Part shown: positions 24,962 through 34,285 of the stretch, one piece after another
How the letters are laid out: every line of letters starts with the position of its first letter
Position numbering within the stretch: position 1 is the stretch's first letter
Assembly: GCA_028284665.1 (NCBI GenBank)
Contig: JANQRG010000018.1
Location: 1-64,000, forward strand
DNA: 64,000 nucleotides
Reading direction: 5' to 3'
Source: Croceivirga sp.
Lineage (GTDB): Bacteria > Bacteroidota > Bacteroidia > Flavobacteriales > Flavobacteriaceae
Notes under the pieces: model-generated
Seen by the model: the letters and a program-made list of their open reading frames with translations, nothing else
Databases searched by the model: none
Told to the model about the DNA's origin: nothing
Made by a program: the position numbers and the translations under genes

Positions 24962-26745
24962 AATTGCTTGTCCAATTTAGAAATTACCGTACTGGCTTTA
25001 TCATAATCGTCTTTCATCTGAACGTTGGTAAAAGGACTGTATCTGGCCATTTCGCAATTTTTAAGAAGTTCAATAAACTGTTCTTTTGCGGAATCATCTA
25101 CATTTTTCTCATTGAATAATCCAAGTATACGTTCTTTACTGAACTCAGAGGTCTCTATCTTTAGTTTAGCCTTCAAATAATTATGCAATGCCCTTTCCAG
25201 TGCGATGTAGAAACCTTCTTTGTTGCCCAATTCTTTTTTTGCAGCAGATAAGAACTTTTTTGCCAACCGGTTCGCCGCTTTTAATCGGTTGCCCTCTACA
25301 TCGGCTTCCCATGCCGCTCTTTTCTTTCGATAAAGCATTATCAACGGAATAAACACCAGAGGTCCAAGCAGGAGCGCATAAAAGGTTTTGGATCCAAAGA
25401 AATAGGAACTGCCAATTGCCGTTAGATTTGATTGGGTTTTTATAAAGTGAAACTGATTTCCGGAAGTGATCGGTATCTTTTGCCGATTAGCACTTCCAGG
25501 AGTAGCAGGAAGGTTATCCGTTGGGCCCTCTTGAACGTTAATGGTGATCTCATCGGAGTTAAGTGTGGTGTACGTTTCGGTTTTTGGGTTAAAATAGCTA
25601 AAAGAGATGCTAGGGATAGGATAACGACCCCGAAATGAGGGAACAATAGTGTAGTTATTGGTGACCTTGCCTTGCATTCCTGTGGAGGTTGTCCGCACGC
25701 TTTCATCAAATTCGGGCTCGTAGACTTCCAAGGCGCTGGGGAGTTCAGGTTCCGGGAGTTGAAAAAGCTTTAGATTACCCTTTCCGGTCACCTGAACCTT
25801 AGCCTGAAGGGATTCTGAAGCGTTTAGACTGGTCTTGCTCGTGGTAACCGTAAAGTCAAATTCCCCGACAGCACCTCCAAAGCCTGCTGGCTTCCCTGCT
25901 TCCGGAAGCGATCTCACATTTAAGGAGCGTTTGCCTGCGGAGACCGTCTTGCTGGCCTGGGTGTATATTCGTCCCCCAAAGAAATCCCTGCGGTTGGTGG
26001 GGACATCTACGTAAACCTCCAGGGAAAGGGGCTCGATATCCAATTTCCCCGACTTTTGAGGGTATAATACTACCCGCTTCAAAATAACACTGCGATACGG
26101 TTTGCCGTTAAAACTTTCGTTCTGCGTATTGTATTTTGTGACCGGGATATCCTGACTCCAGAAGTTATTGTATTTAGGACTATCTAAAGGTCTGAAATTA
26201 GTTACTGAAATGTCCGGGCTAATATATAATTTGTAAATAACACTAACCGCCTCATTCAAAAAAGGAGTGCTCTTTGAGACCTGTGCTACCAGGTAAAGAC
26301 TCTCTTCTGCTACGTCCTCGGCCGTTTTTGGCGCATTTGGATTATCTACTGCAGCAGTGATGACAACTTTTTTTGGAAGGGTTTTGTAGGTCTTTTCCGC
26401 TATCTCAATAGTTGCCTGTCTCAATGTAAAATTTCCTTGTCGTGTTGGCTTCAGGATGTAGGAATAGGATTTGGAAAAACTCCTTTTTCCATTGATCCAG
26501 GATGAAGAAATGGACTGTGAAGGCCCCATTACCACTTCAAAGCCATCAAAGCTTGGGGGGTTAAAATTATCACCGTCTTTGTTCATGACAAATTCTACAC
26601 GCAACCGCTCGTTAATCCCAAGTTTCTCCTTGCTCAATTTCAATTTGAAAGTGACCTCCTCCTCACTTTGGGCAAAAAGAGAACCTCCCAAAACAAGGGC
26701 CAAACCAAAAAGGACAATTCGATATGGGCGTATAGCCAGTTGCAC
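24958..26745 (-). CDS. batD: BatD (oxygen tolerance protein)
   Basis: A 595-aa exported and membrane-anchored protein: signal peptide 1-25, a long beta-rich periplasmic region with Ig-like repeats (starting VTFKLKLSKEKLGINERLRV), one TM helix near residue 445-465 (FYALLLGPLVFIPLIMLY) and a cytoplasmic helical tail. This is the BatD family of Bacteroidota. It forms an envelope complex with the VWA proteins BatA and BatB and supports growth under oxidative stress. It overlaps batC by 1 nt and batE by 4 nt. Confidence 0.92.
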   Translation of the reverse strand: MQLAIRPYRIVLFGLALVLGGSLFAQSEEEVTFKLKLSKEKLGINERLRVEFVMNKDGDNFNPPSFDGFEVVMGPSQSISSSWINGKRSFSKSYSYILKPTRQGNFTLRQATIEIAEKTYKTLPKKVVITAAVDNPNAPKTAEDVAEESLYLVAQVSKSTPFLNEAVSVIYKLYISPDISVTNFRPLDSPKYNNFWSQDIPVTKYNTQNESFNGKPYRSVILKRVVLYPQKSGKLDIEPLSLEVYVDVPTNRRDFFGGRIYTQASKTVSAGKRSLNVRSLPEAGKPAGFGGAVGEFDFTVTTSKTSLNASESLQAKVQVTGKGNLKLFQLPEPELPSALEVYEPEFDESVRTTSTGMQGKVTNNYTIVPSFRGRYPIPSISFSYFNPKTETYTTLNSDEITINVQEGPTDNLPATPGSANRQKIPITSGNQFHFIKTQSNLTAIGSSYFFGSKTFYALLLGPLVFIPLIMLYRKKRAAWEADVEGNRLKAANRLAKKFLSAAKKELGNKEGFYIALERALHNYLKAKLKIETSEFSKERILGLFNEKNVDDSAKEQFIELLKNCEMARYSPFTNVQMKDDYDKASTVISKLDKQL

Positions 26746-27632
26746 TACCAGTCTTTTTCGTTTTTAATTTTCTTCCCTTTTACCCGTTTGGCATCAATTT
26801 TTTCCTGAACCTTTTTCTCTTCGTTCTGCATGGCCTCCAACAAGTTTTGAATTTGTTGTTTAGATAATTGGTTAGGTCGGGGACGTTGTTGTTTTTCAGG
26901 CTCTTCTCCCTGATTGGGCTGTTTTTTCTGCTCTTGCTTTTCATCGCCATCACCCTTCTTGTTTTCTTCGGGCTTTTCGTCTCCTTTGTCCCCTTCATTT
27001 CCCTGATCTTTATTCTGATTGTCCTTTTGATCCCCTTCCTGGTCCTTATTCTGATCGCCTTGCTGGTTCTGATCCTGGTTTTTCTCTTTGTTGTCTTTAT
27101 CCTGGTCGTTCTTTTTATCGTCCTGGTTTTGATCATTATTTTGATCGTTTTGCTGTTTTTTCAGCATTTCTTTAGCTAAAGCCAGGTTATATCGGGTCTC
27201 CTCGTCTTTGGGATTATTTCGCAATGCTTCCTTATACGCCTCCACCGCTTTGTCATACTCTTTATTGTTCATAAAAACATTACCCATGTTATGATACGAC
27301 TTATGTTTGGTGGGTTTTTCACTGGTTTGTTCACCAGCTTCTTTAAAGCGTGAGAACGCTTCGGCATAACTTTCTCGATTGTAATAGGCCCTTCCGAGGT
27401 TATAGGGAGCAGAGCTATTTTCCTTGTTTTTGGAAATTGCCTTACGATAATTCCCTTCGGCATTAACAAAATCGTTTTCTACCAGATCCTTATTGGCTTC
27501 GTAGGTATAATTTCTGGATTCACGTACTGCTTTAGTGGATGTTGCGGTATCCTCATCACCCCTGTTTTGAGCCTGTACAGGAGCGGTGAAAGCGCAAATT
27601 ATAGTAAGGGAAAATAGTATTCTGTACATCAT
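26745..27632 (-). CDS. batC: BatC: TPR protein with a long N/Q/D/K-rich tail
   Basis: A 295-aa protein with a signal peptide (to about 21), TPR repeats at about residues 40-150 (FVNAEGNYRKAISKNKENSS, YDKAVEAYKEALRNNPKDE) and a low-complexity tail of about 100 residues made almost only of Asn, Gln, Asp, Lys, Glu and Gly. It then ends in a basic helix (QEKIDAKRVKGKK). The tail is a repetitive DNA run that makes misleading frames on the other strand. It sits between batB and batD and is adjacent to both. Confidence 0.88.
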   Translation of the reverse strand: MMYRILFSLTIICAFTAPVQAQNRGDEDTATSTKAVRESRNYTYEANKDLVENDFVNAEGNYRKAISKNKENSSAPYNLGRAYYNRESYAEAFSRFKEAGEQTSEKPTKHKSYHNMGNVFMNNKEYDKAVEAYKEALRNNPKDEETRYNLALAKEMLKKQQNDQNNDQNQDDKKNDQDKDNKEKNQDQNQQGDQNKDQEGDQKDNQNKDQGNEGDKGDEKPEENKKGDGDEKQEQKKQPNQGEEPEKQQRPRPNQLSKQQIQNLLEAMQNEEKKVQEKIDAKRVKGKKIKNEKDW

Positions 27633-28670
27633 TTAATGTTCATTAAAGAGATTGAGTTTCTTTAACCATTTGGTTTTTCGATCTAAAATGAAGATATCTA
27701 AAAATATGAAGAAGGCGGCAATTGCCAGGAACCATTGGAATTGGTCTTTATACTCTGCAAATTGTTTTGCTTCAAACTCTTTTTTGTCCATTTTTGCCAG
27801 TTCTTCTTTGATAAAACTTACAGCATCTTCAGTAAAAGAACCGTTAATATATTCGCCATTCCCGGTGTTGGCGATTTGCGCTAATACAGGCTCGTTCAGT
27901 CGACTAATTACTACTTCACCTTCCGAATTCTTTTTTAAACTTTCCACTACACCATTCCGCTTTATAGGAATAGGGGCTCCCTTGGCCTTACCTACCCCTA
28001 TGGTATAGATCTGAATACCATTTTGAACCGCTCGGCTTACGGCCTCAGCAGTAGAGCCTTCGGAATGATCTTCCCCATCCGAAATGATAAACAACACCCT
28101 ATTGGTTTGTTCTGCATCATCGTAGTAGGTGGCTGCCAGATCAATTGCAGAATTGATCGCTGTTCCCTGAGACGAAAGCATCTCGGTATTCATACTCTGC
28201 AAAAACATTTTAGCGGCGCCGTAATCCGTGGTGATGGGTAACTGTGGAAAGGCCTGTCCTGCATAAGCTATGATCCCGATCCTATCGCTGGCCAATTGAT
28301 TGATAATTTCGGAAACCAGGCGTTTGGCCTTTTCTAACCGGTTGGGAGCAATGTCCTCTGCCAGCATACTTTTTGACACATCTACTGCAAATACAATATC
28401 CACACCTTCACGTTTTACTGTTTCTAACTTGGTGCCGATTTTTGGATTAACCAGGGCCAGGACAAGAAAAGAAAATCCTGCAAGCAGTGTGATAAGTTTT
28501 AAGGTTGCTTTGAAGCGGGAGCGTTCCGGGGCGAGTTTTTTGAGCAGTTTAGAGTGGGCAAACTCACGCTGTTTACTTTTTTTCCATACCTGTACCATTA
28601 AGAACAGCAATACCATGATTGGGATGATTCCCAATAAATAGAGATACAATTTTTCGTCCAGCTGCACCAT
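27633..28670 (-). CDS. batB: BatB: membrane protein with von Willebrand factor A domain
   Basis: A 345-aa protein with N-terminal TM helices (about 8-25, 60-77), a VWA domain and a C-terminal TM helix. The MIDAS metal site is intact: AVDVSKSMLAEDIAP (DxSxS), the threonine in SSQGTAINSA and the aspartate in ISDGEDHSEG. It is probably a partner of BatA in a Bat envelope complex. The start is 1 bp from the batC... end of the neighbouring frame and 5 bp from batA. Confidence 0.93.
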   Translation of the reverse strand: MVQLDEKLYLYLLGIIPIMVLLFLMVQVWKKSKQREFAHSKLLKKLAPERSRFKATLKLITLLAGFSFLVLALVNPKIGTKLETVKREGVDIVFAVDVSKSMLAEDIAPNRLEKAKRLVSEIINQLASDRIGIIAYAGQAFPQLPITTDYGAAKMFLQSMNTEMLSSQGTAINSAIDLAATYYDDAEQTNRVLFIISDGEDHSEGSTAEAVSRAVQNGIQIYTIGVGKAKGAPIPIKRNGVVESLKKNSEGEVVISRLNEPVLAQIANTGNGEYINGSFTEDAVSFIKEELAKMDKKEFEAKQFAEYKDQFQWFLAIAAFFIFLDIFILDRKTKWLKKLNLFNEH

Positions 28671-28675
28671 AGGTA

Positions 28676-29674
28676 TTAGATAAAACTTTTGAAAATGGTA
28701 TTACGCAATCCCCACTCCACCAACAACAACAATCCGGCAAAGAAGACCAGCGGGCGAAATTTTTCTTCGTACCGGTAGTATTTGAATTCTTCTATTTCCG
28801 TTTTTTCCAACTTGTTAATTTCATTGTAGATCTCCTCCAGCTTTTCATTATCGGTTGCCCTGAAGTATTTACCCCCGGTTACCTCAGCGATATTTTGCAA
28901 TAACTTTTCGTCTATCTCTACCTGACGCATTCCGTACTGAAAGGAACCATCTCGTTTGTAGGCAATGGGGGTTAGTGCGTTTCCGTTGGTTCCCAAACCA
29001 ATGGTGTAGGTCTTAATATCGTATTCCACCGCTAAGTCTGCAGCGGTCTGGGGTTCAATAAAACCGGAGTTGTTTACCCCATCCGTAAGCAGGATAATGA
29101 CCTTGCTTATGGCTTCACTTTCTTTAAGGCGATTGACCGAAGTAGCAAGACCCATTCCTATGGCAGTACCATCTTCCAACTGCCCGTAGATAATATCACT
29201 AAGAGCACGCTGGACTATAGACTTGTCACTTGTAATAGGCGTTTTAGTGTAACTCTCCCCGGCATAGGCCACCAGGCCTATTCTATCATTGGGACGTTTT
29301 TTTATGAATGAGGCCGCAACCTCCTTTAAGGCTGAAAGCCTGTTGGGTTTCAGGTCCCTGGCGAGCATACTGGAAGAGACGTCTATTGCCATTACAATAT
29401 CAATACCTTTGGTCGTTTTGGTCCGAGTGGAAATATCTTCTGTTTGCGGACGCGCCAGAGCGGTTATTACTGCGGTTAGTGCCAAAAGCCGAAGCGCCAG
29501 AAGCAAGGGCTTTAGTTTCACCAGCCAGCCTGAAGAAGAAAAGGCCTTAGAACTCGAAAGCTTTAGATATGGGATTTGTTCCGTTCGGGTTAGGAAATAC
29601 CACAATAGCGCCACCGGGAGCAACAAGAGCAACCAAAAGAATTCAGGATTAGCAAATTCCACATTTTCAAACAT
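28676..29674 (-). CDS. batA: BatA: membrane protein with von Willebrand factor A domain
   Basis: A 332-aa VWA protein with two N-terminal TM helices (VALLWYFL, then LLALRLLALTAVITAL), a complete MIDAS (AIDVSSSMLARDLKP, GTAIGMGLATS, LLTDGVNNSG) and a C-terminal TM helix (LVFFAGLLLLVEWGL). Its relation to BatB is that of a tandem paralogue, as in other Bat operons. Its start overlaps the end of the upstream gene by 1 nt. Confidence 0.93.
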   Translation of the reverse strand: MFENVEFANPEFFWLLLLLPVALLWYFLTRTEQIPYLKLSSSKAFSSSGWLVKLKPLLLALRLLALTAVITALARPQTEDISTRTKTTKGIDIVMAIDVSSSMLARDLKPNRLSALKEVAASFIKKRPNDRIGLVAYAGESYTKTPITSDKSIVQRALSDIIYGQLEDGTAIGMGLATSVNRLKESEAISKVIILLTDGVNNSGFIEPQTAADLAVEYDIKTYTIGLGTNGNALTPIAYKRDGSFQYGMRQVEIDEKLLQNIAEVTGGKYFRATDNEKLEEIYNEINKLEKTEIEEFKYYRYEEKFRPLVFFAGLLLLVEWGLRNTIFKSFI

Positions 29675-31320
29675 CAGACCTGCGTTTTTACATCAATTGA
29701 AGCTAGTATTTTTTGCACTATTTGTTCTGCATAAGTATCACCATCTGCCCAGCTCAGGGTAATTTGTTGTTGAAATCCCGTCCCGCCAAATAATAATGCG
29801 GCGTATTTTGTTCGTATTGAGCTGTCAGAATCCGGAAGCTTCCTTTGATAAGAGCCAAAGGTTTTTAAACCCTGGACCCCACTCCTGGTATAGGCCTCCT
29901 CATTCTTTGCAATCAGGTTTTTTGCCCCTTTGTTTTCCAAGGAAACCAAAAACCGTTCCACTGCTTTTTCAAAATCTACAGGCTTTCCATGTTGATAGGT
30001 AGTCACTACTACATCGATGGTGAAAAGCCCATCTTCTTTAGGAAGATGAAACGCCTGTATTTCTTGAATACTATCGGCCGGATTGGGTTGAGGGAGTTCC
30101 TTGCGCAAGAGTACCTGAGGCGTTTCCACCTGCATTGGGGGATAGCCATACGAACTATTGATCCATTCCCCTTCCAGAAGCCTTTTTGTGGGATGACGCA
30201 ACACCGTATCTTTTACGTTATCAAATCCGAAGTAGGCTATGGAAACACTTGCCCCTAAGATAACCAACCCCCCGATAACAGCAGCAGCAGTCCAGATTTG
30301 TTTTCTTCTTTTTTTCTGCTCCAGGGTTTTTACATAATTCTCATCTAGAAGCAGTTCTTCTTCATTTGGTTCCGGCAGCACCTCTTTTGTTTTGATGACT
30401 ACGGCTTCCAATGATTTTCTATCTTGCTCAGCAGCAGCTATTGGCGGTTTGGATTTTGCAAATTTTACCAGGTCTGCTGTTTTAAGGACCTTTTTAAATT
30501 GGTCTATTGTAGTTGTTTCCAAAGGCAATTCACCGGCATCTTTTAACAATTCCAAACGCTCAATAAGTTGATCCGTAGTACTTTCCAGGGCCGAAACATG
30601 AATCTCTTCTTCCAAATAGGAACGGACAATTCCAGTTAACTCAGAGTAGTATTTTTTAAATTCGTCCTGGATAAGGTAACGCGAATTTTCCAGCTCTTTG
30701 AGCTGTAACAAAGCCCTGTCGTACGGAGGGAGTAGTGCTACTTTTTCTTCTTCGGTCAACGGTTTTTTCCTGAAGTAAAACCAGTATACCAGTCCCCCTA
30801 TTACACCTAATATCGCTATGATCCCCAATAGCCATTTCCATATACTAGCGTAATTACGATTTACCTCGATAAGAGGTTTGATATCATACAATTGTTGTTT
30901 TGTGGTGTCCACTACTACATCGGCAACTCTGATCTGAAATGAGTCCGTGAAAAAAGGCTGCTCATTGATCGCTATTCGTTGCGGCGGAATGGTATAACTA
31001 CCACTGTCAAACTGAGTAAGTGCGTAAATCCGTTGTAGGGTACGCCGATCTTTGTTTGTTGTGGTATCTATTGTTAAGGCCTCAACCATTTCCATCGGGG
31101 AAAAGGTCTGGTCTTCCGGGAAATATACCGTATTCACGGAATCTGTCTCTACTACAACTTTGTATTGTATTTGTTCCCCGATCTTTATAGCAGAAGTATC
31201 GATATGGGCTTCAACGGAACTGCTAGATTGGGCATATGAAAAAGGAATGCACAAGCAAAAGAGTATACACCCCAACAACTGTGGCCTGTAATAATTCCAG
31301 GAATGTCTTTTGTTACGCAT
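29674..31320 (-). CDS. BatD-like / DUF4381-type membrane protein with an extra C-terminal domain
   Basis: A 548-aa protein in the bat operon at the place often taken by a DUF4381 protein. It has a signal peptide (to about 30), a BatD-like periplasmic beta domain (about 35-140), a TM helix (WLLGIIAILGVIGGLVYWFY, about 163-182), a cytoplasmic helical part, then a second TM helix (about 345-365) and a further C-terminal alpha/beta domain of about 180 residues (FTIDVVVTTYQHGKPVDFEK, then LLFGGTGFQQQITLSWADG) that ordinary members lack. It may be a fusion of two proteins. It lies 1 bp from the DUF58 gene. Confidence 0.75.
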   Translation of the reverse strand: MRNKRHSWNYYRPQLLGCILFCLCIPFSYAQSSSSVEAHIDTSAIKIGEQIQYKVVVETDSVNTVYFPEDQTFSPMEMVEALTIDTTTNKDRRTLQRIYALTQFDSGSYTIPPQRIAINEQPFFTDSFQIRVADVVVDTTKQQLYDIKPLIEVNRNYASIWKWLLGIIAILGVIGGLVYWFYFRKKPLTEEEKVALLPPYDRALLQLKELENSRYLIQDEFKKYYSELTGIVRSYLEEEIHVSALESTTDQLIERLELLKDAGELPLETTTIDQFKKVLKTADLVKFAKSKPPIAAAEQDRKSLEAVVIKTKEVLPEPNEEELLLDENYVKTLEQKKRRKQIWTAAAVIGGLVILGASVSIAYFGFDNVKDTVLRHPTKRLLEGEWINSSYGYPPMQVETPQVLLRKELPQPNPADSIQEIQAFHLPKEDGLFTIDVVVTTYQHGKPVDFEKAVERFLVSLENKGAKNLIAKNEEAYTRSGVQGLKTFGSYQRKLPDSDSSIRTKYAALLFGGTGFQQQITLSWADGDTYAEQIVQKILASIDVKTQV

Positions 31321-31321
31321 A

Positions 31322-32197
31322 TTATCCCCTTCGCTTGAAATACCCTAAAAGCTTTTTAACATAGCTTTCATCTACTCTACAACTAATAATACCATTACCC
31401 GATTTGGTAAATGCATCGTTGAAATAATCCACACGTTCCTGATGGTACTTCCAATAGTTATGCCGTACCTCCTTTGAACTTGTATTTACCAGGAGCTGCT
31501 TGCCTGTTTCTGCATCCCGGACCTGAATAACCCCCAGATTAGGGATGTACTCTTCCTTTTCGTCGTATACCCTTATCCCGGTAACATCGTGTTTGTTGCC
31601 AACAATACGAAGAGTATCTGAATAATCCTCAGCCATAAAATCCGATAGTACAAAAACTATTGCCCTTTTCTTCATCACATTGGTCAAAAATTTTAATGCC
31701 TCAGTGATATTGGTTTTTTGACTTTTGGGCTCAAACTCCAACAATTCACGAATTATCCGCAGTATATGGCTTTTCCCCTTTTTAGGAGGGATGAATAGTT
31801 CAATTGCATCAGAGAACAAAATCAACCCCACTTTATCATTATTCTGCAGGGCCGAAAACGCCAGGGTCGCAGAGATCTCGGTAACCACCTCTTTTTTGAA
31901 TTGATTGGTAGTACCAAAAAGTTCCGAACCACTTACATCTACCAACAACATCATGGTGAGTTCCCGTTCCTCCTCGAAAACCTTAACATATGGTTCATTG
32001 TATCGGGCGGTAACATTCCAGTCAATAGAGCGTACGTCGTCACCAAACTGGTATTGTCTAACCTCACTGAACGTCATACCCCTTCCTTTAAAAGTAGAGT
32101 GGTATTCTCCTCCAAAAAGATGGTCGGACAATCTCCGCGTTTTGATCTCGATCTTACGTACCTTCTTTAAAAGTTCTTTGGTATCCATGGGATTCAA
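31322..32197 (-). CDS. DUF58 domain protein of the Bat operon
   Basis: A 291-aa cytosolic protein. The DUF58 motif GRGMTFSEVRQYQFGDDVRS followed by IDWNVTARYNEP is at about residues 40-67. A VWA-like fold follows, with a partial MIDAS (LLVDVSGSELFGTT). DUF58 proteins are nearly always paired with a MoxR ATPase, as here (58 bp upstream). They probably act with the ATPase in assembling or remodelling the VWA-protein complex. Confidence 0.92.
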   Translation of the reverse strand: MNPMDTKELLKKVRKIEIKTRRLSDHLFGGEYHSTFKGRGMTFSEVRQYQFGDDVRSIDWNVTARYNEPYVKVFEEERELTMMLLVDVSGSELFGTTNQFKKEVVTEISATLAFSALQNNDKVGLILFSDAIELFIPPKKGKSHILRIIRELLEFEPKSQKTNITEALKFLTNVMKKRAIVFVLSDFMAEDYSDTLRIVGNKHDVTGIRVYDEKEEYIPNLGVIQVRDAETGKQLLVNTSSKEVRHNYWKYHQERVDYFNDAFTKSGNGIISCRVDESYVKKLLGYFKRRG

Positions 32198-32255
32198 AGC
32201 CTATGGTTCCAGGTTCAAGCTTAAAAACAATTGTTGAACTTGAAACGTTACACGG

Positions 32256-33257
32256 TTAAGGCACTTCTACCTGATTGACTATTTTGTTGATGATTTCTTC
32301 TGAAGTGATATTCTCTGCTTCCGCTTCATACGTAATACCTATACGGTGGCGAAGAACATCGTGAACAATAGCACGAACATCTTCCGGGATAACATAACCC
32401 CGTTGTTGAATAAAGGCATAGCACTTGGAAGCTATGGCCAGATTAATACTTCCCCTAGGGGAGGCACCAAAGCTGATCAACGGCTTTAACTGTTCCAAGT
32501 TATATTTTTCCGGGTATCGCGTGGCAAAGATGAGATCAAGAATATATTTCTCAATTTTCTCATCCATATACACTTCCCTAACCGCCTGTTGCGCAGATAA
32601 AATTTGTTTTAAAGTAACAACAGGTTTTATAGGCTCAGGTTTTTCATTCAGGTTTTGGCGAATGATCAATTGTTCTTCCGTTAACTTCGGATAATCAATC
32701 ACAGTTTTTAACATAAATCGATCTACCTGTGCTTCAGGAAGGGGGTATGTACCCTCTTGTTCTACCGGATTTTGAGTAGCCATTACCAAAAACGGCTTAT
32801 CCAATATGAAGGTTTCGTCTCCAATGGTCACCTGTTTTTCCTGCATTGCTTCCAACAAAGCGGATTGTACTTTCGCCGGAGCCCGGTTTATTTCATCTGC
32901 CAGTACAAAATTTGCAAAAATTGGCCCTTTCTTTATAGAAAAGTCGTTTTCTTTAATATTGTAAATGAGCGTACCGATAACATCGGCAGGAAGCAGATCC
33001 GGAGTAAATTGAATTCGACTAAAATCTCCTTTAACAGCTCTGGCCAAAGTATTTATCGCCAAAGTCTTGGCGAGACCGGGAACTCCCTCCAGTAAAATAT
33101 GCCCCTGTCCAAGGAGACCGATCAACAAGCGCTCCACCATCTGCTTTTGGCCTACAATGGCCTTATTCATTTCCTGCTTAAGTAACCCTATAAATGTGCT
33201 TTCCTGTGCAATTTTTTCGTTTACCGCAGCAATGTCAATCGTTGTATTTTCCTCCAT
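32256..33257 (-). CDS. MoxR family AAA+ ATPase
   Basis: A 333-aa AAA+ ATPase, the first gene of the Bat operon. Walker A is LLEGVPGLAKTLAINTLA, the sensor and Walker B region is VLADEINRAPAKVQSALLEA, and MATQNPVEQEGTYPLPEAQV is typical of the MoxR branch. MoxR ATPases act as chaperones that mature VWA-protein complexes, such as the BatA and BatB encoded downstream. It is divergent from the aldo/keto reductase gene, about 140 bp away. Confidence 0.95.
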   Translation of the reverse strand: MEENTTIDIAAVNEKIAQESTFIGLLKQEMNKAIVGQKQMVERLLIGLLGQGHILLEGVPGLAKTLAINTLARAVKGDFSRIQFTPDLLPADVIGTLIYNIKENDFSIKKGPIFANFVLADEINRAPAKVQSALLEAMQEKQVTIGDETFILDKPFLVMATQNPVEQEGTYPLPEAQVDRFMLKTVIDYPKLTEEQLIIRQNLNEKPEPIKPVVTLKQILSAQQAVREVYMDEKIEKYILDLIFATRYPEKYNLEQLKPLISFGASPRGSINLAIASKCYAFIQQRGYVIPEDVRAIVHDVLRHRIGITYEAEAENITSEEIINKIVNQVEVP

Positions 33258-33400
33258 AAAAAATGATTGTCAGGTCTGGTTGCTATCAAGCTGCAAAATG
33301 AAAATTTATTTAAAAATGACCTGTTAATTATTGGTTAAAAAAACCTGTGAGTCCCCAGTTTTATGACCCCTTTAAGGGATTTATGGTTATTTTCACAACC

Positions 33401-34273
33401 ATGTCTTTAACTACTTTTTACTCCAGAATTATAGCAGGGACAATGACGTGGGGAACTTGGGGGAAACAGCTATCCAAAAAAGAGATGACCCACCTTTTAC
33501 AGCATTGCGTGGATAACGATATCCGGGTATTTGACCATGCTGATATCTATGGGAAATATGAAAATGAAACTGAGTTTGGCGCAGCATTTAAGGATAGTGG
33601 AATTTCCAGGGAAGCGATCCAATTGATCTCAAAGTGCGGGATACAAATGACCGAAGGCAGAAAGAACCGCGTTAAGCATTATCAATATGATGCCGACTAC
33701 GTCATCTGGTCTGCGGAAGAATCTTTGCGAAAACTACAAACAGAATATCTTGATCTTTTCCTGTTACACCGGCCAAGCCCCCTAATGGTTCCGGAAGAAA
33801 TTGCAAAGGCGGTGGAAAGATTAAAGGCGGAGGGGAAGATAAAATCATTTGGAGTCTCCAACTTTTCACCTTCACAGATACAATTGCTGGAGACCTGTAT
33901 CCCTGTGCAGGGCAATCAGGTAGAATTTTCATTGACCCATACCGATCCAATGGAAAACGGTGTTTTTGATGATTGCATGGCGCACAAACGCACAGCTATG
34001 GCATGGAGTCCTTTGGGCCAGTTTTTTAGAGAAGATAGTGAGCAGGTACTGCGGATCCGTGAGGTAATAAAGGATTTAAAACAAAAGTATGAGGCAGATG
34101 AAAGCCAGTTGTTACTGGCTTTTGTTTGTAAACATCCCGTTACCATTTTTCCGGTAGTGGGAACCACAAATACGGATCGTTTGGAAGCATCTTTGGCGGC
34201 CACCAGGATTAACTTAGAAGACCAGGATTGGTTTATGTTATTAGAAGCTTCAAAAGGAAGACCGGTACCCTAA
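33401..34273 (+). CDS. Aldo/keto reductase
   Basis: A 290-aa NADPH-dependent aldehyde/ketone reductase with a TIM-barrel fold. The catalytic D...Y...K...H set is in VFDHADIYGKYENE, LISKCGIQ and LDLFLLHRPSPL. The GNQVEFSLTH and VVGTTNTDRLEASLA segments bind cofactor. I chose the ATG at 33401 (MSLTTFYSRIIAGTMTWG). The earlier GTG frame adds an atypical N-terminus. The SDR gene follows 12 bp later. Confidence 0.92.
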   Translation: MSLTTFYSRIIAGTMTWGTWGKQLSKKEMTHLLQHCVDNDIRVFDHADIYGKYENETEFGAAFKDSGISREAIQLISKCGIQMTEGRKNRVKHYQYDADYVIWSAEESLRKLQTEYLDLFLLHRPSPLMVPEEIAKAVERLKAEGKIKSFGVSNFSPSQIQLLETCIPVQGNQVEFSLTHTDPMENGVFDDCMAHKRTAMAWSPLGQFFREDSEQVLRIREVIKDLKQKYEADESQLLLAFVCKHPVTIFPVVGTTNTDRLEASLAATRINLEDQDWFMLLEASKGRPVP

Positions 34274-34285
34274 AACTTCCACTCA

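Noticed and set aside
26868..27179. 103-codon plus-strand frame rich in Leu/Phe/Ile that looks like a membrane protein
   Set aside because: It is antisense to the low-complexity tail of batC; the Lys/Asp/Gln codon runs read as hydrophobic residues on the other strand.
26790..27180. Repetitive DNA that could suggest a CRISPR or tandem repeat array
   Set aside because: It is the coding run for the N/Q/D/K tail of batC, with no regular spacer-repeat pattern.
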